Shown piece after piece: positions 10,301 through 18,088 of a DNA stretch of 64,000 nt. Where the stretch lies: NCBI RefSeq assembly GCF_011762185.1, contig NZ_JAASQJ010000003.1, positions 930,001-994,000 on the forward strand. Direction: 5' to 3'. Under the pieces are notes generated by a model that did not search any database, was not told the origin of the DNA, and saw only the letters and a list, made by a program, of their open reading frames with translations. Made by a program: the position numbers and the translations under genes. The stretch comes from Dyadobacter arcticus (GTDB taxonomy: Bacteria > Bacteroidota > Bacteroidia > Cytophagales > Spirosomataceae). Each line of letters opens with the position of its first letter. Position 1 is the first letter of the stretch.

Positions 10301-10868
10301 GAACAGCGAGTGAAAACCTTCCGTCAGCGGAGGTTGTCGTTCCTTGGGACAATCCTTTAATCACGATACTAACACCTGGCAACGGTTCCCCTCTATCATC
10401 CGTAACCTTACCCGTCACGTCCGCAACCGGGAGTTGATAGGCCGTTACCTTATTAGCCAGCAGATTGGGCGCGCCGAGATCATTCTTGCCAAAGCTAGGC
10501 TCCGGCATTGTTTCCTGCTTATTCACAGGCATTTCGGTTTGTTCCGCGTTGGTTTTGCGTTTTTTAACCACAATGGTTTTATCAATGATTGAATAGCTCA
10601 GAGGCTGATTTTCAAAAACGCGGTCTAGCACCGATTTCAGCTCCTCACCGTTCACCTTGATATTTACAGGGACCGTTTTTCTTAACAACCTGTTGTTGTA
10701 TAGGAAGTTATAGCCGGTTTGTTTTCTGATCTCCGTAAAAATCTTTTCCAAACCGCTGTTATTCTCGTTAAGCCTAACGGTTTGAGAATATACGCCGGCT
10801 GAAACCTGCGTAATAAGCAAAAATGAGAGAAATGCAGTGAGCTTCATAATTCGTAAAGCATAATTCAT
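7353..10868 (-). CDS. SusC/RagA family TonB-dependent outer-membrane transporter with STN domain
   Basis: The start chosen is the ATG at 10868 (MNYALRIMKLTAFLSF), giving 1171 residues with a signal peptide ending near SAGVYSQ. The frame extends to a TTG at 10916, and an ATG at 10847 is also possible. Domains in order: an STN (secretin/TonB short N-terminal) domain at about 35-100, a carboxypeptidase-regulatory-like beta-sandwich starting VTGKVTDDRGEPLPGVS, the Ton-box-like EEVVVVGYGEMKRADLT, the plug with QGRAAGVYV and IRGVNSISGSNEPLYVVDG, and the 22-strand barrel. The STN domain is what signals to FecR-type anti-sigma factors, which matches the FecI/FecR genes just upstream. It imports glycan fragments together with SusD. 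Confidence 0.95.
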   Translation of the reverse strand: MNYALRIMKLTAFLSFLLITQVSAGVYSQTVRLNENNSGLEKIFTEIRKQTGYNFLYNNRLLRKTVPVNIKVNGEELKSVLDRVFENQPLSYSIIDKTIVVKKRKTNAEQTEMPVNKQETMPEPSFGKNDLGAPNLLANKVTAYQLPVADVTGKVTDDRGEPLPGVSIVIKGLSQGTTTSADGRFSLAVPGTSSVLIFSFVGYVSREVIVGTQSVINLTLAVDTKALEEVVVVGYGEMKRADLTTAQTSVSAKDIGKTVNTTIEQAIQGRAAGVYVTQNSGQPGGGISVNIRGVNSISGSNEPLYVVDGVQIPGQSVSFGSQSSSNPLAGLNPADIESIEVLQGPSATAIYGSRATNGVLIVTTKRGKSGDTKISYGYQYSLQTAPQSLNVMNLQQYAQMVGEYHALAGGETPQEFLDPSLLGNGTDWQKELFKSAPMNKHQLSLSGGNDKTTYYLSGEYLKQDGVALGSGFNRYGFRLNLDNKPRKWASIGANLSFNQTNDNLTTSQENVIASALQLTPQVPVRNLDGSWGGGDENNGANQFAPVNPIAIANLTTNKLVRRQFLGGLNLGIEIMKGLNLRSSFNTNLGFSNSTYYIPTYAIGWARNVTASLTNGNGVNTYYNWNQLLEYNKQFGKHSINAMVSHEAQASTYKNVGATRTGFLTNDILDLAAGDALTSSNSGGSGEWAMESYLGRLNYNYADRYIVMATVRRDGSANFGKENKWGFFPSVSAAWRVSQEAFFNVPAVSELKLRFETGVTGNQGGGGIYSPLGTGATPTTTGFLPTKYSNPGLKWEETKTVNFGINVGLLENRIQFEVDYYVKNTDNLLMEKPLPWYMGTNGTGAVGSPTVNIGALQNKGFGFTINTININRGGFKWESSLNISSFKTKIKSFYSESAFVDRTSWWLQDWTQRSEVGKAPWLFRGYVEEGLFQSVAEIDGSAVPVDNNGNRMPTNVNNIWVGDVKFKDLNADGKIDEQDLTNIGNPWPKMFAGFTNTFSYKGFDLSLLFTSTYGNDIYNYLGKLNTNASNINLSRNLLEHAMDYAKPTTNESGEVVLSNPGTDVARISNGPNGNFTRHTDKWVEDGSFIRLKNVSLSYNVPAAFLTKQKIVRGARLTVGAQNVLTFTKYTGFDPEVGAYVSRDSGPTNQAIGLDYGRYPLTPIYTFSLGLDF

Positions 10869-10987
10869 ACTTTTACATTTTTTAGGATTAATTGTACATG
10901 GTTTAGTGTCTCTCAAAAATTCCTGACTGTGTCAACCTGAATTGCTGCTATACTGAGTCCGGCCAAAGATTTCAGTGTAGATTTTGC

Positions 10988-11019
10988 CACTTCGGACTCC
11001 AATCCGAAGTGTTTTTTTT
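10988..11019 (+). terminator. Factor-independent terminator on the + strand inside the susC leader
   Basis: A perfect 9-bp stem (10988-10996 with 11003-11011, CACTTCGGA/TCCGAAGTG) has a 6-base loop and is followed directly by eight T residues (11012-11019). It is correctly built to stop transcription on the + strand only; read on the - strand the T run becomes an upstream A run. No + strand gene precedes it, since susC, fecR and fecI all run on the - strand. It therefore suggests either a short + strand transcript antisense to the susC 5' end or a leader hairpin acting on the - strand transcript. Confidence 0.6.
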
Positions 11020-11105
11020 AGTCGACCAGCATTACATCGCTCAGCTGTCGTTCATATATCGTTTTAGTTAAATTTTAATTAGCTATTCATTGTATATCAA
11101 GCTGC

Positions 11106-12392
11106 TTACTCCGCCGCCATCACTTCTACCTGATTTTCCTTCACATTAAATTTCACCCCGCCGCCTTCTTCCAGAATGTTCAGCACATTCGAGATCGCCA
11201 CTTTTTTCGACACATAACCGGTAAACTGGTCTTGCGGCAAAGGCCCCTTGTAAACCACATCCAGGTCATACCAACGCGAAAGCTGCCGCATAACCTCACG
11301 GATATCTGTGTCTCGAAACTTGAAAAACCCTTTCTGCCACGCAATGGCACTTTCGGTATCCACTTTTTCAACCGCAATCGAAGAACCATTTGAATTCGTT
11401 TGGTTTACAATAGATTGCTCTCCGGGATGCAGGCGGACCGGCGTACCCAACTTTTTGGAGTTGTTACGAACTGCATACACTTTCACGCTGCCTTCCAGCA
11501 AGGTAGTCTTCACCGCAGCTTCGTCGCGATATGAATTAACATTGAAATGCGTACCAACAACTTCAATAACCTGGTTGTTACAAACAACCATAAAAGGAAC
11601 TTTGCGGCTATTCAGACGATAACGGGCTACTTCAAAGTAAACCTCCCCGGTAATTTCTACCTTCCGTTCGTTGGCGTCAAATGTTGCAGGGAACCGAATG
11701 GATGACAGCGAGTTAAGCCACACTTTCGTTCCATCCGACAGGTTGATCTGGTACTGTCCTGCCTTAGGAGTTGTGATCTGATTGTAATTTTCGGGATTGT
11801 TTTTCGTCGGTTTATCCATTTCAGGTTTTGAATAAACCAGCTGGCCGTCGGTCACTTTGTATATCTGGATATTGGACTGAAGGGCGATTTGTCCATCGAC
11901 GGCCTCATTGAGATTGATCTTCGAACCATCCGCCAGCGTCAGCATGGCCCTGTTACCCCCGGGTGCACCCTCAGTCGCTATAACCGGCTGAGGGGCTGTA
12001 ACCGTTGGGCTACTTTGTTTGATGAAGAGATAATAACTGCCCAGTCCGATGAGAATAAAAACGGCCGCCGCCGAAAACCTCCGAAAATATGGCCATAAAG
12101 TAAAAATAGGTGTTTCTTGTGGTATTTCACGGATGTCTGCCTGATCGAGCCTCGATTCTATATTTTTAATCAGCGCATCATTCTGATTTTGCATTTCCAG
12201 GATGGACCGCAAGTCTGCCATGCCGCCGTACTGTTCTATGACCAAGTCTGCTTCCTCTGGCGAAATGGTATGGAACCATTTCAGGAACAGCTCGTGCTCT
12301 TCAGGAGAGTGCCGGTTTTGAAGGTACTTTTGTAAGAATGCTTTGCAGTCAAAGGATTTGCCGTCAAAGGATTTGTAGTCGTTTTCTTCCAT
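11106..12392 (-). CDS. FecR family anti-sigma factor
   Basis: The 428-residue start at 12392 (MEENDYKSFDGK) replaces a longer TTG frame from 12419. An N-terminal cytoplasmic anti-sigma region of about 100 residues is followed by one membrane helix (AAAVFILIGLGSYYLFI). The periplasmic FecR domain is recognised from GQYQINLSDGTKVWLNSLSS, TGEVYFEVARY and VVGTHFNVNSYRDEA. The C-terminal DUF4974-type segment (FRDTDIREVMRQLSRWYDLDV) resembles an STN-contacting fold. FecR proteins hold the ECF sigma factor at the membrane until the SusC STN domain signals glycan binding. The sigma gene lies immediately upstream and susC downstream, which is the complete trans-envelope relay. Confidence 0.93.
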   Translation of the reverse strand: MEENDYKSFDGKSFDCKAFLQKYLQNRHSPEEHELFLKWFHTISPEEADLVIEQYGGMADLRSILEMQNQNDALIKNIESRLDQADIREIPQETPIFTLWPYFRRFSAAAVFILIGLGSYYLFIKQSSPTVTAPQPVIATEGAPGGNRAMLTLADGSKINLNEAVDGQIALQSNIQIYKVTDGQLVYSKPEMDKPTKNNPENYNQITTPKAGQYQINLSDGTKVWLNSLSSIRFPATFDANERKVEITGEVYFEVARYRLNSRKVPFMVVCNNQVIEVVGTHFNVNSYRDEAAVKTTLLEGSVKVYAVRNNSKKLGTPVRLHPGEQSIVNQTNSNGSSIAVEKVDTESAIAWQKGFFKFRDTDIREVMRQLSRWYDLDVVYKGPLPQDQFTGYVSKKVAISNVLNILEEGGGVKFNVKENQVEVMAAE

Positions 12393-12461
12393 ATAGCGAA
12401 AGACGTACGAGCGTGCCAAAAGAACCCCTCGGCATTAAAATATTTTTACTTTTTTTTGAAT

Positions 12462-13061
12462 TTATCGAATAGGTAGGATTAAATACATGAATATCAGCAG
12501 ATTTGCTGTAATTTCTCCATGCCTGCGAAGGTATTCTCTCACAAAACTATTGGCCGCATAAAGTTGCTTTTTAACAACCGATTTGGATATCCCAAGTCTT
12601 GCTGCAATCTCATCCAACGAAAATTCCTCTTTCATTTTGAGTTCAAAGATCTGCTTCCGCTTTTCGGGCAACATGTTGATAGCGTTTTCCGCAAGCTGGT
12701 AGCATTGTCCGTAAATGACCTCGCTATCTGCATAATCCTCGCTTTCTTCTGAAAATGGGGATGTGAGTGAATGATACTTCTGCTGGATTTTTTCTTTTCT
12801 TAAATGGTCTAGTAACAGGTTTTTGGCCGTTTTGAACAGATAAGGTTCAAATAACTGTACATCCTTCAATCCATCCCTATGATCCCAAATTTTCACAAAT
12901 GCATCCTGAACGATTTCCTCGCTAAGGTCGTGGCTTTTAGTAAATAAATAAATGTATTTCAGCAGCCCGGAAATGTACGACTTGTATAACGCCGTATAAG
13001 CTCCCCTGTCCCCGCTCGCACAGCGATCCAAAAGCACCCGCTCATCCGAAAATTCCCTCAT
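12462..13061 (-). CDS. RNA polymerase ECF sigma-70 factor, FecI-like (Bacteroidetes family)
   Basis: The 199-residue protein has sigma region 2 (GAYTALYKSYISGLLKYIY, then LSEEIVQDAFVKIWDHRD) and region 4 (LPEKRKQIFELKMKEE with the helix-turn-helix LDEIAARLGISKSVVKKQL). It is the first gene of the PUL cascade, 69 bases from fecR. The inferred job is activation of the susC operon after release by FecR. The last 20 or so residues (ITANLLIFMYLILPI) are unusually hydrophobic for a soluble sigma factor; similar tails are found in Bacteroidetes FecI-like proteins, so this is probably a variant and not a frameshift. The ATG at 13061 directly precedes MREFSDERVLLDRCASGDRGA, a good family start. Confidence 0.93.
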   Translation of the reverse strand: MREFSDERVLLDRCASGDRGAYTALYKSYISGLLKYIYLFTKSHDLSEEIVQDAFVKIWDHRDGLKDVQLFEPYLFKTAKNLLLDHLRKEKIQQKYHSLTSPFSEESEDYADSEVIYGQCYQLAENAINMLPEKRKQIFELKMKEEFSLDEIAARLGISKSVVKKQLYAANSFVREYLRRHGEITANLLIFMYLILPIR

Positions 13062-13322
13062 TAACTACCTTTAATTCAAGTTGTTGATTAGATCAAACAA
13101 AAAATATAAATGTTGTTTTTTCAAAAATAGCCAAAGTTTAACAAGCCATCATCACATTTATTCTATAATTTGTTCTATGCAAATTACTTAATAAACGGGA
13201 GTTAATCCAATGGAATTGTTGAAACAAATTAGTTATGATCAAAAATAAAAACTGATTATTTCTTGTAAATAGCATTCCCAAACCAGGCCTCAACATTCAA
13301 ACTGACCTAACAAATCCTAACC

Positions 13323-14834
13323 ATGCATAAAATCTTACTTGCTGTTTTCCTGCTTATCGCTGTGCTCACCGTAGAAGCGCAGGAAATAAAAGAAAAATAC
13401 CGCCCCCAATTCCATTTTTCGCCAAAGGCAAATTGGATGAACGATCCCAATGGGATGGTTTATAACAATGGGGTTTACCATTTGTTTTTCCAATATTATC
13501 CTGATGATAAAATCTGGGGACCCATGCATTGGGGCCATGCAACGAGCAAGGATATGGTGTCCTGGAAAGAAGAGCCGATTGCCCTCTATCCAGACTCGCT
13601 GGGTTACATTTTCTCGGGAAGTGCGGTGGTAGATGTTCAAAACACCTCCGGTTTCGGAAAAGATGGGAAGGCGCCACTGGTCGCTATTTTCACACATCAT
13701 AATCCCATTCTCGAAAAACAAAAGACCGGAAAGCATGAGTATCAGAGCATTGCATACAGCCTTGACGATGGAAAAAGCTGGACTAAATACAGCGGTAACC
13801 CGGTATTGCCCAATCCTGGCATCACCGATTTCCGTGATCCGAAAGTGAGCTGGTATGCTCCTCAGAAAAAATGGATCATGACATTGGCCACCAAGGACAG
13901 GATCACGTTTTACTCATCGCCAAACCTGAAAACCTGGACGCGGGAAAGCGAATTTGGTGCAGATGCAGGTGCGCATGGTGGCGTCTGGGAATGCCCTGAT
14001 TTGTTTCCGATTATGCACAATGGAAAACAGGTTTGGGTTTTGATCGTGAACATCAATCCCGGCGGGCCAAATAAGGGCTCGGCAGGTCAATATTTTCTCG
14101 GTGATTTTGACGGAAAAGATTTTAAAGCCTATTCCAAGGAAACCAAGTGGCTAGATTTCGGTGCGGATAATTATGCGGCAGTAACATTTGGCAATACGGG
14201 CGACCGCCATGTTCTCTTGGGTTGGATGAGCAACTGGCAATATGCCAATCAAGTCCCTACCGATCCGTGGCGCAGTGCGAACACCATCGCCCGCGACCTT
14301 GGCTTGAAATCGGTCGACAAAGAGATATACCTCATTTCTGTCCCAGTCAAAGAGCTGGACGCATTGAGCACGCCCGGTTTTTCTCAAAAAAGTATGCAGG
14401 TAAAAGGCCAGGTAGATCTTACAGAAAAAGCCAAAAATGCTACGGGTCTTTTCCGGCTGGATTTTGATACAAAAAATAATGCTGATTTCGCAATTGTGCT
14501 GGCAAATCAATCTGGGAACGAGCTGGTAATTGGCTACGACAAAGCAGCAAACCAATATTACATCGACCGTTCCAAATCCGGAAAAACAGATTTTGAAAAA
14601 GGCTTCGGCGAAAAGCATACAGCGCCCAGGCTTGCAAAAAGCACAACCATTTCCCTCACTTTGATCGCGGATGCAGCATCAGTCGAGCTCTTCGCCGATG
14701 CGGGACTTACCGTCATGACCGACATCTTCTTCCCCGACTACGCTATGACGAAATTGTACGTTAAATCTGTTTCCGGAATCACCATCGACAACCTTAAATA
14801 TTCAGGTATCAGGCCGTCGATGGTTTTAAACTGA
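13323..14834 (+). CDS. GH32 glycoside hydrolase (levanase/inulinase/sucrose-6-phosphate hydrolase family)
   Basis: The 503-residue protein has a cleavable signal peptide (to VEAQ, about residue 20). The GH32 five-blade propeller motifs are complete: NWMNDPNG with the nucleophile Asp, FRDPK with the transition-state Asp, and WECPDLF with the acid/base Glu. A C-terminal beta-sandwich with VELFADAG completes the fold. The family cleaves beta-fructosidic bonds in levan, inulin or sucrose; endo or exo activity and linkage cannot be read here. It is divergent from the ECF sigma gene across 261 bases and ends just before a strong hairpin. Proximity to the PUL suggests that the locus may act on a fructan, but the GH51-like enzyme at the other end does not fit that simply. 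Confidence 0.93.
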   Translation: MHKILLAVFLLIAVLTVEAQEIKEKYRPQFHFSPKANWMNDPNGMVYNNGVYHLFFQYYPDDKIWGPMHWGHATSKDMVSWKEEPIALYPDSLGYIFSGSAVVDVQNTSGFGKDGKAPLVAIFTHHNPILEKQKTGKHEYQSIAYSLDDGKSWTKYSGNPVLPNPGITDFRDPKVSWYAPQKKWIMTLATKDRITFYSSPNLKTWTRESEFGADAGAHGGVWECPDLFPIMHNGKQVWVLIVNINPGGPNKGSAGQYFLGDFDGKDFKAYSKETKWLDFGADNYAAVTFGNTGDRHVLLGWMSNWQYANQVPTDPWRSANTIARDLGLKSVDKEIYLISVPVKELDALSTPGFSQKSMQVKGQVDLTEKAKNATGLFRLDFDTKNNADFAIVLANQSGNELVIGYDKAANQYYIDRSKSGKTDFEKGFGEKHTAPRLAKSTTISLTLIADAASVELFADAGLTVMTDIFFPDYAMTKLYVKSVSGITIDNLKYSGIRPSMVLN

Positions 14835-14871
14835 AAGATCGGTCGGGGAATAAATTCGCCCTAGGGCATAA

Positions 14872-14905
14872 AAAAGAGGGCCGAATTTTCATCCGGCCCT
14901 CTTTT
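14872..14905. terminator. Bidirectional factor-independent terminator
   Basis: A perfect 12-bp inverted repeat (AAAAGAGGGCCG at 14872-14883 with CGGCCCTCTTTT at 14894-14905) encloses a 10-base loop. The A/T ends give a U tract in both directions. It sits between the convergent GH32 gene (ends 14834) and the membrane protein gene ending at 15002, so it can stop both transcripts. Confidence 0.85.
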
Positions 14906-15001
14906 CCTTCTAATGTTATCGAACAATAATGTCTTGTGCTTTCATATCCAACGCTGTCTATGTATAGAATGTGCTAAAATTAACACTTAATTCTGAGAAT
15001 T

Positions 15002-15565
15002 CTACACAATCTCAAAAGTGTTGCCAGATTTGAACGTACCCAAAGTAATATCGGTCTTTGTGTATTCTCTCGTCCAGACATTTCCAAGCCCTGTTAATGC
15101 GTGCCGGCATGTAACGCGTATTTCGATTTTAGTATGAGGCGTCGTTGTTAAAATTCCTTTTAGATCACTATAAGTAATAAACCACAATGCAAAATCTGTA
15201 CTGGCATTGCTGGAAAAAACGACCTTAAAAGGAGCGACATGCGGATAATGGTCCCTCAACAACGGCAGCGGCACAGTGCGGTAATTAGTTGCTCCGTTAG
15301 GTCCAAAAGAAACTAACTTTTGACAAACTTCTACTTTGAGATCATATGCTCCAAAAAATGATTTGTTGACGATCTTGAATGCACAACAAAGTCTCAGGGT
15401 CGGATCAAGATCATCTACGTGCAGCGCGATTGAGGGGCCTATCTTAATATGTGGCCGAAAGAGAAAAAGCAATATAAATAAGAATACAAAAGAAGTAATA
15501 AAGCCGGAAACTAAACTTGCCGAAAAATCCGGAGTGAAAATGTGGTTCTTAAAAAAATAGACCAT
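15002..15565 (-). CDS. Hypothetical single-pass membrane protein
   Basis: I do not recognise the family. The ATG at 15565 gives 187 residues; a TTG 30 bases upstream would extend it slightly. One hydrophobic helix (SLVSGFITSFVFLFILLFLF, about residues 18-37) is followed by a beta-rich domain of about 140 residues, with alternation such as IEIRVTCRHALTG. The predicted topology is a short N-terminal tail, one membrane anchor and a C-terminal globular domain. The gene stands alone between the GH32 terminator and the next - strand membrane protein, 152 bases away. Codon use looks normal, and the frame with its clear hydrophobic helix supports a real gene. Confidence 0.6.
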   Translation of the reverse strand: MVYFFKNHIFTPDFSASLVSGFITSFVFLFILLFLFRPHIKIGPSIALHVDDLDPTLRLCCAFKIVNKSFFGAYDLKVEVCQKLVSFGPNGATNYRTVPLPLLRDHYPHVAPFKVVFSSNASTDFALWFITYSDLKGILTTTPHTKIEIRVTCRHALTGLGNVWTREYTKTDITLGTFKSGNTFEIV

Positions 15566-15717
15566 GTCGAAGGGGTTATTATTTATCCCGGTCAATGTAA
15601 TTAAGAATTCCTCGATGTTTAGTTTCGATTTCCCTGGGAAGTTATTCGATTATTTAAAGGTAAATTCCAGAGCGCTATTACACCGTTTTGGGTTATTTTT
15701 AATTTACCGTCATAGCA

Positions 15718-16230
15718 TTATGGCACATAAGGCCTTCCGGCGATCTTTGCAATCCTCAGGCGATTATATTGTTGCAAAAGGATGGGGCACAGGTTGTAAA
15801 TGACATTGCTCACCAGCATCAGAAACGCCGTCGGGTAATGTTGATGATAGGCCGCATGGGCAGTGCTGAGCAGAAAAAAGATAAGACAATGAATATGATA
15901 GCGCTCGTACATATTCACTGTCTGCAAGAACGATCCGTAATTGCGCCGATCCTTGATAACTCTGTGCGTATTGCTTTTTTTTCGGATCGCAGTGTTGATA
16001 AAATCGCCGTCCTGGACAAACTTTCTGACCAGGCGGACGCCAAGCCGTTCATAAAATTTGCTTACAGTGCTTAACTGGTACCAGCGCAAAGGAATCATCG
16101 AACCCGCAGTGCTGATCAATAAAAAGGCGATCAGCCAAATCAGATTTGGGTTGGCATACCAATATAAAACAAAGACCAGAAAGGCAAGAATGGTCCAGAC
16201 CAGATTGATCAATTGATTGACAAGCGTCAT
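15718..16230 (-). CDS. Hypothetical four-helix membrane protein, possibly CrtO-type acyltransferase-like
   Basis: The 170-residue protein has hydrophobic stretches at about residues 8-24, 28-45, 113-127 and 133-150. Between the two pairs is a polar segment with FYERLGVRLVRKFVQDGD, then HRVIKDRRNYGSF. The ERLGV-(L)-(V)-K-F pattern after a membrane hairpin recalls the glycosyl-4,4'-diaponeurosporenoate acyltransferase (CrtO) family of small membrane proteins, but this is pattern memory and not an established assignment. It lies 17 bases upstream of the ThuA gene end on the same strand, so the two could be co-transcribed. A safe label is uncharacterised polytopic membrane protein. Confidence 0.6.
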   Translation of the reverse strand: MTLVNQLINLVWTILAFLVFVLYWYANPNLIWLIAFLLISTAGSMIPLRWYQLSTVSKFYERLGVRLVRKFVQDGDFINTAIRKKSNTHRVIKDRRNYGSFLQTVNMYERYHIHCLIFFLLSTAHAAYHQHYPTAFLMLVSNVIYNLCPILLQQYNRLRIAKIAGRPYVP

Positions 16231-16247
16231 TGGATTTCGTTTGCTAA

Positions 16248-17189
16248 TTACCTAACCGCTGCCGCCGCAGGTTTCGGCGGAGCAGGAGCCGGGTTCATCG
16301 CAGCAATATCCACACGATAAGATACTGTCGTTGCAGTTGGGAAATTGGCGGGTATTTTTTGCGTCACCTTTCCAGTCGCCACCCATTCCGTACCGCGGGT
16401 AAGTAATACACCATAATCCACTGAACTCATGCCGACAGGATCATGGCCGGTAGCATGATGAAAAACCTTTCCTTTTTTATAATTCAATACCATTACCTGC
16501 GGCTCGTCGTATCCGGTTCCCTTATTGTCTTTTTCCGAGCGCGCGGTCGCCAGTACTGCCATATTTTCGCCAGGGCCGCGTAATTGCGCATATAATTCGT
16601 CATTTTGATGTGCCCAAACGGGCGGCAGGCCCCTGGTGATCGGATGGTCGTTCACCACTTTCATTTGGAATGGCAGCTTGGCCCCATGGCTTCCTGCGCT
16701 TCCCGGTTTTTTGTCTTCCACCAATTTTCCATCCACATAATACCAATACGCACCATCTTTCTCGGTCCGGTTACGCCAGCCGCCTATACCTATCATCTTG
16801 TTATACTCAGCCCATCCCGGAAACGAGTTATTGGCGGCATGAATGATTACCAATCCACCGCCATTTGCCACATATTGTTCAAATGATTTTTTAATTGCGT
16901 CCGGCCAGCGTTCATCTGGCACATCGTAGTTCAGAACAATTGCCTTGTAGTCCGAAAATTTGGGCATGAAGCTGCTAAAATCTCCGTCTTTTCCGGGTGC
17001 GCTGACGACAGTTACTTCAAATTTCTTGGATTCCTCCAAAAGCATTTTTAAGATAGGTGTTCCCAGGTCCCAGCGGTGATATGGATTTGTTTCCCCGTCC
17101 AGGATCATCACTTTGATCGGGCTTTGGGCTTGAAGCAAGAAGCCGGAAAAGAGAAAGAACGCACAGATTGTTAAATTGATTTTCCTCAT
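16248..17189 (-). CDS. Secreted ThuA-domain protein
   Basis: The start at ATG 17189 opens a signal peptide (MRKINLTICAFFLFSGFLLQAQ); an ATG at 17210 adds seven residues. The 313-residue body has the glutamine-amidotransferase-like ThuA fold: IKVMILDGETNPYHRW at strand 1, VLNYDVPDERW, GGGLVIIHAANNSF and a C-terminal HATGHDPVGM. ThuA proteins are linked to trehalose and other sugar metabolism in rhizobia and are very common, often secreted, in Bacteroidota PUL neighbourhoods; catalytic activity is not established for most. The C-terminus is an Ala/Pro-rich tail (NPAPAPPKPAAAAVR). It may form an operon with the small membrane protein 17 bases downstream. Confidence 0.88.
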   Translation of the reverse strand: MRKINLTICAFFLFSGFLLQAQSPIKVMILDGETNPYHRWDLGTPILKMLLEESKKFEVTVVSAPGKDGDFSSFMPKFSDYKAIVLNYDVPDERWPDAIKKSFEQYVANGGGLVIIHAANNSFPGWAEYNKMIGIGGWRNRTEKDGAYWYYVDGKLVEDKKPGSAGSHGAKLPFQMKVVNDHPITRGLPPVWAHQNDELYAQLRGPGENMAVLATARSEKDNKGTGYDEPQVMVLNYKKGKVFHHATGHDPVGMSSVDYGVLLTRGTEWVATGKVTQKIPANFPTATTVSYRVDIAAMNPAPAPPKPAAAAVR

Positions 17190-17392
17190 GAGTATTTGGT
17201 TTTTAAACATTGATTTCTAGTTTAAAACCTGTCACCCACGCCTTTTTACCCGCGTTTAAATATTTAATATATCGTTCTTCATTCTGCAATATCGCTTTAT
17301 GATAAATACCCTTTGGCTTGTTCCCGTCAGATAAAGACCCGGGTGGAAACAGAAAGATCGGCAATGAATTCAGGCCCGAAACAAAAATGTAT

Positions 17393-17899
17393 TTATTTCT
17401 CAATAGCAGGTTGCATTAAACAAGCACAGATCGTCAGTACAACTGCCAAGAATGCTGAAAACGTCCTTATGGAATGCAGTCTGTTCCAAGGGCCCTCAAA
17501 ACGGAGGCGCGCCTTTGCGGCTTCTGCCGAATCGAGTGAAGACAGGTTAATTTTAGCGAGCCATTCATTTAGCGGAACATTACCTCCTATTGTCACGCCT
17601 AATACTCCAATCAGGTAAATGACGGACGCGGCAAGCAAAAAGTAAAAGCGCGGTGAAGGGCCGCTATTATTGTAATGCAGGTAAGTACTGACAGGCAACA
17701 AAACAGCAGTCCCAATAAAACTTGCAAAAAACAGCGGATTCAGAATGGCTTTGTTAATGGCTTGCATAGCCGACAAATAGGCAAGATCAGTTAATCTGCC
17801 CAAACCAGGCGATACCGAAACGGAATAAGCGTAAAGCAGTCCGCCAATTAATGAAGTGCTGACGGCCGTTATCAGAAGAATGATTGTTTTGGTTACCAT
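17393..17899 (-). CDS. DUF1772 family four-helix membrane protein
   Basis: The ATG at 17899 gives 168 residues; a TTG start at 17935 would precede it. Four hydrophobic helices are visible at about 5-27, 50-70, 81-103 and 146-163. The conserved DUF1772 (anthrone-oxygenase-like) features are the small-residue-rich first helix, the MQAINKAILNPLFF segment and the loop GGNVPLNEWL before the last helix. The biochemical function of bacterial members is unknown. It is divergent from an AraC-type regulator gene that starts 190 bases away, which suggests that the regulator controls it. Confidence 0.85.
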   Translation of the reverse strand: MVTKTIILLITAVSTSLIGGLLYAYSVSVSPGLGRLTDLAYLSAMQAINKAILNPLFFASFIGTAVLLPVSTYLHYNNSGPSPRFYFLLAASVIYLIGVLGVTIGGNVPLNEWLAKINLSSLDSAEAAKARLRFEGPWNRLHSIRTFSAFLAVVLTICACLMQPAIEK

Positions 17900-18088
17900 G
17901 TTTTTCTTTTTTAAAATCCCAAATGCTTTCCACAAAAATCAGCACGGTGCGGATTGGAAAATAGAAGAAAAACGACAGATATCTCTTTCGGAGCATGGCT
18001 TTTGGCGGATTCATTCTATTTTTTGCACAAAAAAATTTGAAAATTGCGTTTCAGAATGCAAATTGACTATTAGCCATAGAATAAGAAA

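Noticed and set aside
10869..10916. Longer SusC start at a TTG (16 extra residues)
   Set aside because: The added residues are polar and lie before the signal peptide; the ATG at 10868 is a better start, though an ATG at 10847 cannot be excluded.
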